NCBI GenBank assembly: GCA_012656075.1 | Contig: JAAKBF010000059.1 | Span: forward strand, 62,001-126,000 | DNA: 64,000 nt | Source of the DNA: Phytophthora hibernalis | Lineage: Eukaryota; Oomycota; Peronosporomycetes; Peronosporales; Peronosporaceae | Direction of reading: 5' to 3' | Shown: positions 36,098 to 44,365 of the stretch, one piece after another | How the letters are laid out: each line of letters opens with the position of its first letter | Position numbering within the stretch: the first letter of the stretch is position 1 | Position numbers and translations under genes: made by a program | The notes under the pieces: generated by a model | The model's database searches: none | Seen by the model: the letters and a program-made list of their open reading frames with translations, nothing else | Told to the model about the DNA's origin: nothing

Positions 36098-36586
36098 TCA
36101 GGTCGTATTGCCGGCATCGATGTAGTCCGAGTCTTCTTCAGAGTCTTGGTTCAGAACTTCGCTCGCGTCGCTTTCGCCATTCGACGAGTCGTAGCGGTCG
36201 GTGTTTGCCGTAGCTCGGCGAGTGTCGAGTGCTGACCACAGGTCGTCGATCAACGCATCAGCTAGCGTAACTAGGCGACTGTTGTCTTCACCCTGTCGAC
36301 CACGACGTTCGTCCTGCTGTTTCTTGGAGTCGACTCGGCGATTTTGTTCTCTCTTCTTCTCAGCCCGTTTGGCATCCTTACTGCGACTTGTGCTCAGACG
36401 ATCGCGTTGTTTCTTGCGCTTCGCGCCGAGTAAGCGCTGGTTGATTACTTTCTCGACCTTCGTAATATCGTTGAGTCGTTGTGGGTACAACAGATCCTTG
36501 ATGTCATCGTCTCCGCAATTAAGCAGGAAATGTTCGACGTGGTCGGCGGCGTCAGATCCACTCATCTCGTACTGATGTGGGTGCAC
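36098..36586 (-). pseudogene. gag: E1 Gag capsid C-terminus and charged linker
   Basis: Begins with DHVEHFLLNCGDDDIKDLL, the end of the capsid-like Gag domain (compare VEHFLDTC in E2). It is followed by KVINQRLLGAKRKKQRDR, a long Lys/Arg/Glu-rich helix (KRAEKKREQNRRVDSKKQQ) and LVTLADALIDDLWSALDTR. It closes with an acidic tail (DSEEDSDYI). The middle part could form a coiled coil. A minus-strand match to the ADALIDDLWSAL segment also occurs inside E2, where it is inverted. The preceding capsid frame joins with a frameshift near 36,580. Confidence 0.75.
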
Positions 36587-37175
36587 GCGTAACCATTCAA
36601 TCGCAGCAAGAAGTCGCAGACATGTTCATTCTCCCTGTGTCTCGCTGAGTAGTAGCGGGCTGCGCTGACTGGTCGAATTGCGAGCAGTAGTTGTCCAGGA
36701 AAGCCTCGCTGAGAAGATTCCACTTTCGCTGAGTCTTCTTGGGAAGCTGCCGGAACCACCCCTTAGCTTCCTTGCCCAGACTCAGAGAAAATGGTTCACA
36801 CCACTCATCTTGCCGTTTGCACGTTCCCTTCATCTCGTAGATGAAGCGTTTGATCCATTGTAACGCATCTTCCGACCAATAGCGCTTCCCGTCAAAGGTC
36901 GTAAGCTTCTCAAGCGGCGCATGCGTCCTGATTTCCAACACTTGTCCTCTGTCGCTTTCAGCCCCGTTGAAGCCGATCTGGTGGATCCGGTCATGAGACG
37001 ACTCATCGACATCGTGGTGCCCAGGGTAATCGTCTTCATCGCTGAGTTGATCATCCTCCAGGGCTGCGGCGTCCGATCGGATCAGGCGACGGAGATCGGC
37101 GGCTTCTTCAGCAGTGATGAAATCTGCCATCGGGCGTCTAGGTGGCGGATCGCTGGCCTTCTTCGGAGTTTGCAT
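36562..37175 (-). pseudogene. gag: E1 Gag capsid-like domain (retrotransposon gag)
   Basis: The frame from 37175 includes LEKLTTFDGKRYWSEDALQWI, KRFIYEMKGTCKRQDEWCEPF, GKEAKGWFRQLPKKTQRKW and LSEAFLDNYCSQFDQSA. This is the classic order of a retrotransposon Gag capsid domain: target helix, W-hydrophobic core, and an F-F/Y-C helix. A frameshift near 36,660 then moves reading to ARYYSARHRENEHVCDFLL and RLNGYA. Capsid forms the virus-like particle. The start chosen is only the first ATG of the frame; the real protein continues from 37082-37843. Confidence 0.88.
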
Positions 37176-37843
37176 GTGCGAGTCGGCGAAATACGGTGTT
37201 CCTCAGTGCTCCGGAATACACCACGCTTCGTTTCGGGTGTCTTCGGCAACGGAACTTTCGCTGGGTCTGCACTCAGCTCAGGGAAGACGTACGGATCAGT
37301 GACGTACGGTTGTGGTGGAACCAATTTGGTCTCGTCGAGTACTTCAGCCCGGCGAGCCTTGGGTAATTGTCCCTTTGGTCCACCTTGCATCCCGAACAAG
37401 TCTTTCAACTTGCGCTTCCATCTCATCAGCTCGACGCCGACCGTGTGCACACTCCAAGATGTCAGCGCCTGTTTCGAAGGCTTATGGCCGCACCGGTATC
37501 CCATCGCTCGGAGTAATATCACCGTGTCCTCGACGAGTTGGCCCATCGTTTGGCTATTGATGGGTTGACCCAATTCCTCGCTGAGGTGGGCCCACTTCGC
37601 TTGACACATGTACATCGGAGCGAACATGTTGATCCACCGACTGTTGGTCTTCATTGCTTCGACGAGTCGGTCCAGGACTCGGTTTGCCTTCGGTGTTTCG
37701 ACATTCTTCGTCGCCTTGGGAACGAGCGGCGGTCGGTCACCCGGAGCCACGACTTGTTCATCGTAATCGTCATCGCCGAGTTCCGCTGCGAGGTTCCGCT
37801 CGACTGGGCGAGGAGCCCCCATGCTATTCATCTGCAGCGACAA
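37082..37843 (-). pseudogene. gag: E1 Gag N-terminal region
   Basis: A 253-residue frame containing RVLDRLVEAMKTNSRWINMFAP, GQLVEDTVILLRAMGYRCG, LMRWKRKLKDLFG and a proline-rich stretch (VPPQPYVTDPYVFPEL). E2 has the same elements in order (MEVMMTKSKWMRAFAP, VDDTDQLFHAMGC, LRKWKQKLRTVF), which identifies this as the amino-terminal half of Gag in this group. I know no catalytic function for it. It overlaps the capsid frame by about 90 bp with a frameshift near 37,150-37,175. Confidence 0.8.
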
Positions 37844-38094
37844 CTCGTCGACTTCTTCACGGAGATCGACGAGTCGTCATACTCCGTCTCTTCATCATCA
37901 TCCTTCTCTTCTTCTTCTTCTTCCTCTTCGCTTCCATGGTCTTCGTTATCGTCGAAGTCGTCGAACTGGACGGAGCGCGTCACCTCTGCGTCCGCGGCGG
38001 CAATACTGGCTCTCGCCGAGTTCGACTCATCGAGCGGCGATCCTCCGGCCGTCGCCGGGCTTGCGTCGCTTAAACTTGGCGATCGCTTGACCAT
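37828..38094 (-). pseudogene. gag: E1 Gag start, acidic N-terminus
   Basis: This is the first ATG (38092-38094) after the PBS, only 66 bp downstream of it on the minus strand, so it is the likely gag start. The product begins MVKRSPSLSDASPAT and contains an uninterrupted run of eight glutamates within a longer Asp/Glu tract (about residues 46-72). A frameshift near 37,840 leads into the 37082-37843 frame. The acidic tract corresponds to a GAA/GAG-rich (plus-strand TTC/CTT) low-complexity stretch that could be prone to slippage. Confidence 0.7.
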
Positions 38095-38160
38095 CTTCTC
38101 TCACTTGTTGCTCTTAACTTGGTTGTACTTGGTATCTGCGAAAACAAAGCACACCCCAGA

Positions 38161-38177
38161 ATCGGCTCGCGGCACCA
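38161..38177 (-). other. E1 tRNA primer-binding site
   Basis: The minus strand reads TGGTGCCGCGAGCCGAT, two bases after the LTR end. TGG at the start pairs with the CCA end of a tRNA, as expected for a PBS. The first 11 bases are identical to the PBS of E5 (58516-58532). The primer tRNA should end in TCGCGGCACCA; I cannot name the isoacceptor. Confidence 0.8.
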
Positions 38178-38731
38178 GTTGCGGTGTTGTGATTCACAGA
38201 AAACGTCGTTAGTTCGGGTTCCACGCAACAGCACAACAATTCACCGAGTCAGATCGGCGATGTTGGTCTTGCGCAGCGTTCATGTCGGTTCCCTTTGCGG
38301 TTCGCCCCAGCCGGGGTTCAGTTGAGTATTGTTCCCGACGGGTACCACGCTCCAAACTCTCCAGAGACTCGCCTGAGCGGGGAAGTCTCCGTGCAAAACC
38401 CTGTGCCCTCCACCAAAGGATGGACGGCAGCGCGCGAGCGCGTTTACAGGTCACCAGGCGCAGACTACGCCCCGCTAGGAGGTTACGGTGTCCTGGGTTG
38501 TGCAGACCACCGGCTCGTCGAATCGACGAGGCTTGTCTTCGCTTCGTAGCGAGAAGTGCCCACCCGGGACGACCTTGATCTCTTGGCGCTACCAGACGGA
38601 TTCCCTACAAGCTATGCCTCTCGGGGAACGACGGTAGACATAATCCAGCCCACGCAGGGACTTACCGGAAAAGTGTACGCTGTTATTGGACTTAGAAGAT
38701 TCTGCTCTGATTGTTATCTCTATGTCTTTGG

Positions 38732-38749
38732 AGAGCCCCTTCGGGCTCT
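38732..38749. promoter_or_regulatory. Perfect hairpin in the E1 LTR
   Basis: agagccccttcgggctct forms a perfect 7-bp stem closing a cttc loop. On the minus strand it lies about 25-40 bp downstream of the TATA-like tgtatagg, so it would be near the 5' end of the element transcript. A role in RNA structure or 3' end formation in the R region is an inference. Confidence 0.45.
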
Positions 38750-38904
38750 TCCCTATGTTCTTCTATCGGTCCTATACAAATTTCTAATGAAATGGAGTCG
38801 TTACAGATCTCCTGCGATTCTTCGCTCAGCTCTGTCCCTTGGTGTCGAGCTGTTTCTTACCTTACGGCGACTCTTCGCCCAGATCCTGATTTATCCCTTC
38901 AGGC

Positions 38905-39000
38905 ATATTCTCGCCAAGTCGACTTTCGCCGAGTCCAACTTTCGCCGAGTTCAACTTTCGCCGAGTCGATTATCGCCGAGCCCGTCCATCGCTGAGTCCG
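38905..39000. repeat. 16-bp minisatellite in the U3 part of the E1 LTR
   Basis: Six consecutive 16-bp units, of the form actttcgccgagtcca with changes, start at 38905, 38921, 38937, 38953, 38969 and 38985. The middle three are the best conserved. The period is exact. Its place upstream of the putative promoter would fit a repeated enhancer-like element, which is inference. Confidence 0.85.
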
Positions 39001-39034
39001 GCTAAGTGCGGTTCCTGATTAAGTCCGTTCCCTG

Positions 39035-39101
39035 TTGAGTGCGATGTATCCACTTGGCGGTGTATCCACTTGATCCTCTTGAGTGCGACGTATCCACTTG
39101 G
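39035..39101. repeat. Short direct repeats at the 5' side of the E1 LTR
   Basis: ttgagtgcgatgtatccacttgg (39035-39057) recurs with one change at 39079-39101, and the core tgtatccacttg occurs once more at 39061-39072 between them. It lies in U3 beside the 16-bp array. Confidence 0.75.
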
Positions 39102-39159
39102 TCTAGCTTAGGCATCCCTAGTGTAGGGTTACCCAAAATCTGGATTTCCCTACACCACA

Positions 39160-39436
39160 GTTGCGTCACCGAGCGACCATCCCTCCGTAGCTGCGACAGG
39201 GCAGCCAGATCATCCTCTCGTTGCTGCTCGGCACGAAGTTGAGCAGCAATCGCTCTGCAAAACCAGCAGGCCGGATCCCGAGACGGTTGCCACCGTTTTG
39301 ACTCGGAACATCCTCCCCGACCGAACCGAGACGTCCTCGTCGAGCCTCTCCCTAGTTGATTCATGTACTTCTTTCTCGATCGATCTTCGACACTTGCCAC
39401 GGAAACACTCCGCTTATTCATGGTCACCGTCACCAC
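39160..39436 (-). pseudogene. E3 coding relic, distal segment
   Basis: The minus-strand frame from 39436 reads KRSVSVASVEDRSRKKYMN through QLRAEQQREDDLAALSQLRRD and continues to GRSVTQ just before the E1 LTR start. The Ala/Leu/Arg/Gln-rich part could be helical. I do not recognise a domain. It is presumably the C-terminal part of the E3 Gag or a following frame. The original frame ran on past 39159 only because the LTR sequence happens to be open. Confidence 0.4.
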
Positions 39437-39467
39437 TTAGTCTGGGATATCAATTCCGTAACCCTGC

Positions 39468-40047
39468 TCACCGACTTTGCCAAGAGCACGGTACGGACCG
39501 AGCCAGGAGAACCCCCTCCACATCATGACAGTTATCCAGCTCGATAAGTAACAACGCCTTCTGCTGGTTCGAGAACGTAAACTCCAAGAAGTCAACGGTC
39601 ATCACGCCGAGTTGGGAGTTGCCCTGCCAGAAAGAGTTGGTTGTGCTGGTGTTTGGAGCGGTATCACACTTGTCTAGAGGGATGTACGGTTTAATTGCTT
39701 TGTCCTTTTCAGGGACGGTCTTTCCGTTCTTCCGCCATCGACACAGCAACCTCTGCCTTCACACCACAATCCTCAGCTGGTACACTTGGTTGTTTCACAG
39801 TTGTTTCTCACACTGTCAGCACTCCAGTCAAGCCGTTCCCAGTTCACGTTGAGACACTTGTCTCGCAACGGAGGGACCTCGAGCAGTTCAACGTTTTTCT
39901 CCGATCTGCACACACGCTTCTTGACACGGAATAAACTCTCCCAAAACGTTTACTTCCGGATCCGTGAATATGCGGGCTCAAGGCGATGGTTTTCTTTCTC
40001 GGCGTTGTCCATAGGCACCGTACCATTCTCGCCTTTTCCAGCCACAC
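39468..40047 (-). pseudogene. E3 Gag C-terminal relic
   Basis: Two minus-strand frames (from 40047 and 39749) form the continuation after the acidic region. The second contains KPYIPLDKCDTAPNTSTTN, WQGNSQLGVMTVDFLEFTF and KALLLIELDNCHDVEGVLL, a hydrophobic, well-folded-looking segment. It ends at ARSVPCSWQSR with a stop. I do not recognise a named domain. A frame change separates the two parts near 39,750-39,850. It may be a Gag-associated or protease-adjacent domain specific to this lineage. Confidence 0.45.
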
Positions 40048-40077
40048 CCTTTTTGCCTACGTCTGCCTCCGAGCTCA

Positions 40078-40710
40078 CTACTTCCACACACGAAGGTTCG
40101 CGTTGCTCTTCCACCGGTTCCCCCATTCCATGAAGACGGTCTCACCTAGGCCCAAGTTATCCTGACCGTCATCGTCCATCCAGACGGATTCCTCCACCTT
40201 TTTGGTTTTGCAAAGGATACTATTAAGCTCTGCGACCGTCTCTAGCGACGCAGGCACTTCGGCCACCGGCTCCTGGCCCAATGCGACAACTGTACCATCA
40301 ATGACCACTGCGTTCCGCTCTTCTTCTGCTTCATACTCTTTCTCGTCAGGGCCATTCTTCTCAACTTCAAAACCGTTCACCTCGGTTTCAACATCGTGCA
40401 CACTGGTCACCATCTCATCTTGGTCTTTCCACACGACGATCTCTTCAACCGTGCCCTCGTTCTTCACGCCATACTCCATGTCACCGTTCTGATCCAAATC
40501 CATGTACTCCGCGTCCTCCATCACAGCTAGACTATCACCCGAACCGTCGTGCTCATCCGCACCCTCATCCATTACACCGTCACGCTCAATCAACATATCG
40601 ACTCTGACATCCGTGTCGAGCACCTTGACTGTTCTCTCGCTACACTCGTCGTCAAGCCGGATGACCGTCCTACCAGTTCCTTTGGCACAGCCACCACTTG
40701 AGACATTCAC
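40078..40710 (-). pseudogene. E3 acidic extension, 210-residue open segment
   Basis: The longest uninterrupted segment of E3. It starts NVSSGGCAKGTGRTVIRLDDE and is dominated by Asp, Glu and Val (for example EVEKNGPDEKEYEAEEERN and KDQDEMVTSVHDVETEVNG), ending near KVEESVWMDDDGQDNLGLGE. There are no membrane segments and no catalytic motif that I can see. The start overlaps the zinc-knuckle frame by about 40 bp in another phase, so the ATG is probably internal to a larger protein. The acidic bias resembles linkers in other Gag proteins here but is much longer. Confidence 0.5.
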
Positions 40711-40873
40711 TAGACCGGAAGAAGGAGTGACTCTCTCTCTCCTTCCCTGCCACCGTCATTGACGTGTACTCGGTCTTAATGGTGAATTCCCGACCGTCTG
40801 CAAAGAGGAATGTCCGACACTCATTAGCACCGTGCCCAAAGCTCCCACAGAAGAAACAGTCATCGCTCGACAT
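40670..40873 (-). pseudogene. gag: E3 Gag zinc knuckle (CCHC)
   Basis: Near its start the frame has CFFCGSFGHGANEC (residues 6-19; 40817-40858), an intact CX2CX4HX4C knuckle, followed by TFLFADGREFTIKTEYTSM. Such knuckles bind nucleic acid in the nucleocapsid. It follows the degenerate knuckle region at 40860-41219 and shifts frame into the acidic segment near 40,700. Confidence 0.82.
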
Positions 40874-41219
40874 TCCGTTCCCACAAGACGTTCTTCGACT
40901 CCGTGATAATGTGCCCTAGCAATCCACACCGTCGGCAAGTCATCTGCTGTCGCGGGCAATCGACACGGCTACAACCCTTCCGAGCACACCGTCCAAATGC
41001 TGGTCCCATCACGAGTACGGTCGTCCGGTGCCATACTGATCCCACGAAGCTGTCGGCCGTTCCCACGAATATCACTAGTTGGATCACAATTGCGTGGCGA
41101 GCAGGAGGCTGCCACCGATTCTTCTCCATCCGTTCCTGCCATTGTTGCTGCCGAGTCATAAACGTCCGCACCTTTGAGTCAACTCCACAAACGCAGACCG
41201 TCCTTTGTCCTTCATGCAT
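40860..41219 (-). pseudogene. gag: E3 Gag segment with degenerate Cys-rich motifs
   Basis: Includes RQQQWQERMEKNRWQPPARH, then a Cys-rich part: CARKGCSRVDCPRQQMTC followed by CRRCGLLGHIITESKNV. The last has the C-C-H of a CX2CX4HX4C knuckle, but its final Cys position reads Ser, so the motif is lost unless the base is a sequencing error. A second knuckle follows in the next frame (40817-40858). Frame changes occur on both sides. Confidence 0.65.
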
Positions 41220-41284
41220 CTCAACGAGGTTTCATCATCAAATTCGTCTTCTTCGATAGGACGGTGCATGTCCTTGAGCATCAA

Positions 41285-41470
41285 CTATTCACACGCTGCC
41301 GGGATATCACAGACCGGACTCGAGTCCAGCGTGGCCAACAGACGCTTACTCCTCAGGCCGCGACGAAACAGTTGGTACCGCATCCGTGAATCCGGGTAGT
41401 CTAGGGATTCACACAGGTACGAGACACGGTCTCCCCACTCCTCCACGGACTCAACGTTGAATTTACTCAT
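41285..41470 (-). pseudogene. gag: E3 Gag capsid fragment
   Basis: A 61-residue frame reading FNVESVEEWGDRVSYLCESLDY, PDSRMRYQLFRRGLRSKRLL and ATLDSSPVCDIPAA. The pattern of a V-E-E-W/F start followed by an F-R-R-G-L helix matches the C-terminal half of retrotransposon Gag capsid domains. It starts immediately left of the inverted integrase fragment, so the upstream part of Gag is lost there. Confidence 0.65.
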
Positions 41471-41489
41471 TCATATTGCCTTTCCATAG

Positions 41490-41650
41490 CCCCCACATTA
41501 TACATTCTCGGTCGGTCGCCATATTCGTTCACCGCATTGATCCGTGAGACAGGCACCACTGGGTAGAACCGGTGACCACTTCGATCCGGCAGCTCTAGAT
41601 CATACGCGAACTCTTCAACCTTCTTCGTGACCCTGAACCAGCTCACGAGG
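41490..41650 (-). pseudogene. Orphan integrase C-terminal fragment
   Basis: The minus strand reads KKVEEFAYDLELPDRSGHRF, then YPVVPVSRINAVNEYGDRPR. This is very close to the E2 integrase C-terminus (VEEFAYELELPDRSGYRFYP at about 48,820-48,885) but lies in opposite orientation and just 5' of the E2 gag. No core domain accompanies it. It is either a remnant of a second E2-like element or a piece moved by rearrangement. Both junctions lack LTR ends. Confidence 0.75.
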
Positions 41651-41688
41651 ACAGCGAAGATGGACTCGGCGATCTCAGATCGCTGACG

Positions 41689-42570
41689 ATGACCGAGGAC
41701 GCGAGTTCTCGGTCGACCGGCAGTCGGCCTCCAGTTAATGGGAACACTCCGACTGCCAACAATTATTTGGGAAGATGCATGGAGGTGATGATGACGAAGA
41801 GCAAGTGGATGCGGGCCTTTGCGCCAAAATCAATTCGACAAGCTGTGTGGATGGAACCCGGGGTCGAATTGGTCGTCCCAGTGGGATCGTGGAGCATCCA
41901 GCAGGTGGTCGATGACACAGATCAACTGTTCCACGCTATGGGTTGCGAGCCTCAAGCGCTGCCCACCGAGACCGATCTTCAAGGTTGGGCGATCGAAAAA
42001 GCCGCGCTTTCATTGCGCAAGTGGAAGCAGAAGCTCCGGACGGTTTTCGTTGTGCCTGATCTGGGTTCCAACCGTCTGACGAACCACCCACGCACGACGG
42101 AGGAGCTGGGTCCATCCAGAATCCCGCTACCGACAACTCCCCGGCGTCAGCCTGAGAGGTTGGTCGAAACGGGTGTGTTCTCGGCGAAAGGTACCGCTTC
42201 AGCGTACTTTCAAGATTCGCACATGGTAACGCCTCGGTCAGCGGACCGTACCGAGCGATTGGCAAAGGGTTCCGAGGGTACACGGACCTCTCCGACGGCG
42301 GGCCGAAGTACAGGTCGGACGACGGACAGACGCTTCGATACGCACGACGACTCCTCGGACGATGATTCGTTCGACGTTGAAGACCAAGGAGGTGACGTGA
42401 CTGGAGAATGGGCACGCCAGATCCGTGAGCTCAGCTCGATGGAGAACGAGAGTTCAACACCGAGGCTTGAAATCGCCACGCACCTCCCGTTGGGTAACAT
42501 CAAGCCCTATCTCGGCGAGATAAGAGCGAGAAGTCGGTGCAATGGCTCCGAGCCTTCATCTACGAGATGA
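41689..42570 (+). pseudogene. gag: E2 Gag N-terminal region
   Basis: The frame from the ATG at 41689 reads MTEDASSRSTGSRPPVNGN and continues with YLGRCMEVMMTKSKWMRAFAP, VDDTDQLFHAMGC and LRKWKQKLRTVFV. A Pro/Thr/Ser-rich linker and an acidic patch (DDSSDDDSFDVEDQGGD) follow. E1 has the counterpart. A frameshift near 42,525 moves coding into a frame reading EKSVQWLRAFIYEMK, the start of the capsid domain. The start codon is plausible but unproven because sequence upstream of about 41,650 belongs to another fragment. Confidence 0.8.
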
Positions 42571-42905
42571 AGGGAACACATACGCCATCGAATGAATAGT
42601 GCATGGCGTTCGAGCTGAGCCTCCAAGATGGCGCCCTGCACTGGTACCGACAACTCCCGCGGAAGACGAGACGAACGTGGAAATTGTTGAGTGATGCGTT
42701 CATTAAGTACTACTGTTCCCGATTTAATCAATCGGCGAAAGCACGGTACTACTCGGCGAGGCTTGAAGAGAAGGAGCACGTTTGCGACACTCTGAACCGG
42801 CTAAATGGCTATGCCAGGAACGCCGGGGTGCAATTTGAGCACGGCGGTCGTGAGGCCAAGGACCATGTTGAACACTTTCTCGATACGTGCGAAGACCGAG
42901 CCTAA
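42525..42905 (+). pseudogene. gag: E2 Gag capsid-like domain
   Basis: EKSVQWLRAFIYEMKGTHT runs into a TAG at 42597-42599, then resumes as MAFELSLQDGALHWYRQLPRK, LLSDAFIKYYCSRFNQSA, RYYSARLEEKEHVCDTLNRL and DHVEHFLDTCEDR. This is a standard retrotransposon capsid domain, parallel to E1. A stop follows at 42903-42905, after which the same strand continues with LCHVRVKHIHDLGDMINDIL, the capsid end. Then the inverted segment begins. Confidence 0.87.
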
Positions 42906-43019
42906 GAAGAGCGTTTGTGTCACGTGAGAGTCAAGCATATTCACGACCTGGGAGACATGATAAACGATATCCTCCGGCGCCGCGAGCGGAAAGGGACACG
43001 AGTCCTCGGTGCGACGCCC

Positions 43020-43510
43020 CAAAGGCCAAGATGATAATTGTTGGCGACCATCACGTCCGCCTGGGCCTCAGTTGTCTCGGTCGTGCGGGTATTGGTTATT
43101 CCCGACCCTCGGCCCGCGATTGTCAGTCCGAGCGAACGTTCCCTCGGCGGCGTGGCGACACTGAATCATTCGCAGCAGCCACATTACCGTGGTCTTCATC
43201 GGACGCATATTCGTCGTCCGAGTACCTATCCGAGCCTCGGTCGCCATTGCTAGGGTAGTACTCGGGTCGTATCCCTCGGTATCATCATAACCCACACTCG
43301 ATGTCTCTGCAGGTTCTCCTCGCGAGTCGACCGAGCCATCCACGTTCAACGCAGCGACCATGTCTGTCAGTGCTTCAGCTAAGGTGACCCTCGGTCGGTA
43401 TGGACGATCATCTCGACGTCGGTTGTCATCCCGATACCGATCTTCCCGACGACGACCATCATCTCTGTCACGCCGGTAGGGTTCCGCGAATCCTCGGAGC
43501 GTCCATCGTC
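43020..43510 (-). pseudogene. gag: E2 Gag C-terminal segment in inverted orientation
   Basis: On the minus strand one frame reads RGFAEPYRRDRDDGRRREDRY, then RPRVTLAEALTDMVAALNVDG and an acidic part (SSVGYDDTEGYD, then YSDDEYASDEDHG in a neighbouring frame). Finally NRGPRVGNNQYPHDRDN appears. E1 carries the same order in its normal Gag (VTLADALIDDLWSALD, then acidic, then basic). Upstream and downstream E2 sequences (capsid, protease) read on the plus strand, so this block of about 0.5 kb is flipped within the element. The zinc knuckles expected after it are not found. Confidence 0.75.
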
Positions 43511-43529
43511 ACGGCGACGACGCAATGGT

Positions 43530-44245
43530 AGACATGACTCGCGAACGAGGATTCTGCTCGATACTGGAGCAAACGTGAGCAAGATATCGGCTTCCTATGC
43601 AAAGAAACTACGCGTGTGGAAGTATCAGACCGCGGTCGTAGTCTGGAAGTGAGAGGAATCCACCCAGGAGTGATGGAGACACGTCGCCGAGCACTCGTTA
43701 AGATCACCCTCGGGTGGGAGCGAGTATATGAATTCGAGTTGTGGATTATGGATCATAGCGCAGGAGTCGATGTTGTCCTAGGTACGGATTTCATGATCCC
43801 AGCTGGAGTGCGGTTAGACTTGTTCTATGGCACAGCCCTGTTACCGGATGAAGTAATGGTCCACTTAGTGAAGTCCCATAACGCTGATGACGCTCCAGAA
43901 TACGGTTTACAAGTCCGGACCGAGGATCTGTCAGTCGCCGGACGAGAGTGGCACGAGTTCAACTTACCTCGACGACACCCATCCCTGAACACCCACGAGG
44001 TGTGGGTTCGCCGGATCGGGAATCTCGTGCCGACAGTGACGAAGTTCCGACGAGGGCAACCAGCGACTATCCGGCTGACTAAAGTGTCACCGAGGGTTGC
44101 CCACTGTACAAACCACAAATCGGTGGTATTATGGGTACCGCGTGGCGATCTCCCGCATAGGCGTGGCCACACCCGGCTACGGTCGGCGAAATACGACGAA
44201 TGGCAAGTGCTGGCGTACGCCGAGTGCGGAATGACACGTTGCTGA
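43530..44245 (+). pseudogene. pro: E2 aspartic protease and start of protease-RT linker
   Basis: The plus strand reads RTRILLDTGANVSKISASYAK, with the catalytic D-T-G-A at 43560-43571. A frameshift near 43,615 moves to the frame from 43616: LEVRGIHPG, LVKITLGWERVYEFELWIM, GVDVVLGTDFMIPAGVRLDL and LPDEVMVHLVKS. From about residue 90 a linker follows that includes EVWVRRIGNLVPTVTKFRRG and YDEWQVLAYAE. Both the protease and the linker have E1 or E5 counterparts. The catalytic residues are intact; the lesion is the frameshift. Confidence 0.88.
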
Positions 44246-44365
44246 AGCGTGAAAGCAAGCTGTACGAGCGCTGGCTAGCAAGTCAACAAGCAGCAGTCGA
44301 GCGACGAGAATATCCGACACCTCGGAAAAATTTCCCGACCGATAACGCACCAAATTGGGCATCGG

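Larger units (their letters stand above)
35069..39159 (-). mobile_element. E1: 3'-truncated Ty3/Gypsy element, minus strand
   Basis: From right to left: 5' LTR (38180-39159), PBS (38161-38177), gag (38094 to about 35813) and protease (35475-35069). The RT, RNase H, integrase and 3' LTR are missing because satellite B begins inside the protease-RT linker. Frame changes occur throughout gag, so it is a dead copy. Gag and protease resemble E2 in motif order (RYYSAR, EHVCD, LNGYA, VEHFL, GTDFMIPAG), so the two belong to related families. The target-site duplication cannot be checked because one end is lost. Confidence 0.9.
38180..39159 (-). repeat. E1 5' LTR, 980 bp
   Basis: On the minus strand it starts TGTGGTGTAGGG and ends CACAACACCGCA; the ends form a short imperfect inverted repeat (TGTGGTG versus TGCGGTG). 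The PBS follows after a 2-bp spacer. Internal features are two direct-repeat clusters near the 5' end (39035-39101 and 38905-39000), a TATA-like tgtatagg near 38,772-38,780, a 17-base motif shared with the E5 LTR (38751-38767) and a hairpin (38732-38749). The matching 3' LTR is not in the window, so the right limit rests on the inverted ends and on the neighbouring E3 coding sequence. Confidence 0.75.
39160..41470 (-). mobile_element. E3: gag relic of another retroelement, minus strand
   Basis: A minus-strand Gag-like coding region with a capsid fragment at the right, zinc knuckles in the middle, and a long acidic extension and tail toward the left. It is cut on the left by the start of the E1 LTR (39159) and on the right by a junction with an inverted integrase fragment (41,471-41,500). 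No protease, RT or integrase of this element is present. Several frameshifts break it. Its Gag differs from the E1/E2/E5 type. Confidence 0.7.

Noticed and set aside
37538..38212. A 224-codon plus-strand frame with a long serine run
   Set aside because: It is antisense to the start of the E1 gag; the serine run is the complement of the glutamate tract.
38556..39005. A 149-codon plus-strand frame
   Set aside because: It lies inside the E1 LTR and crosses its 16-bp minisatellite; the sequence is Arg/Ser/Leu-rich without a domain, and LTR features explain the region.
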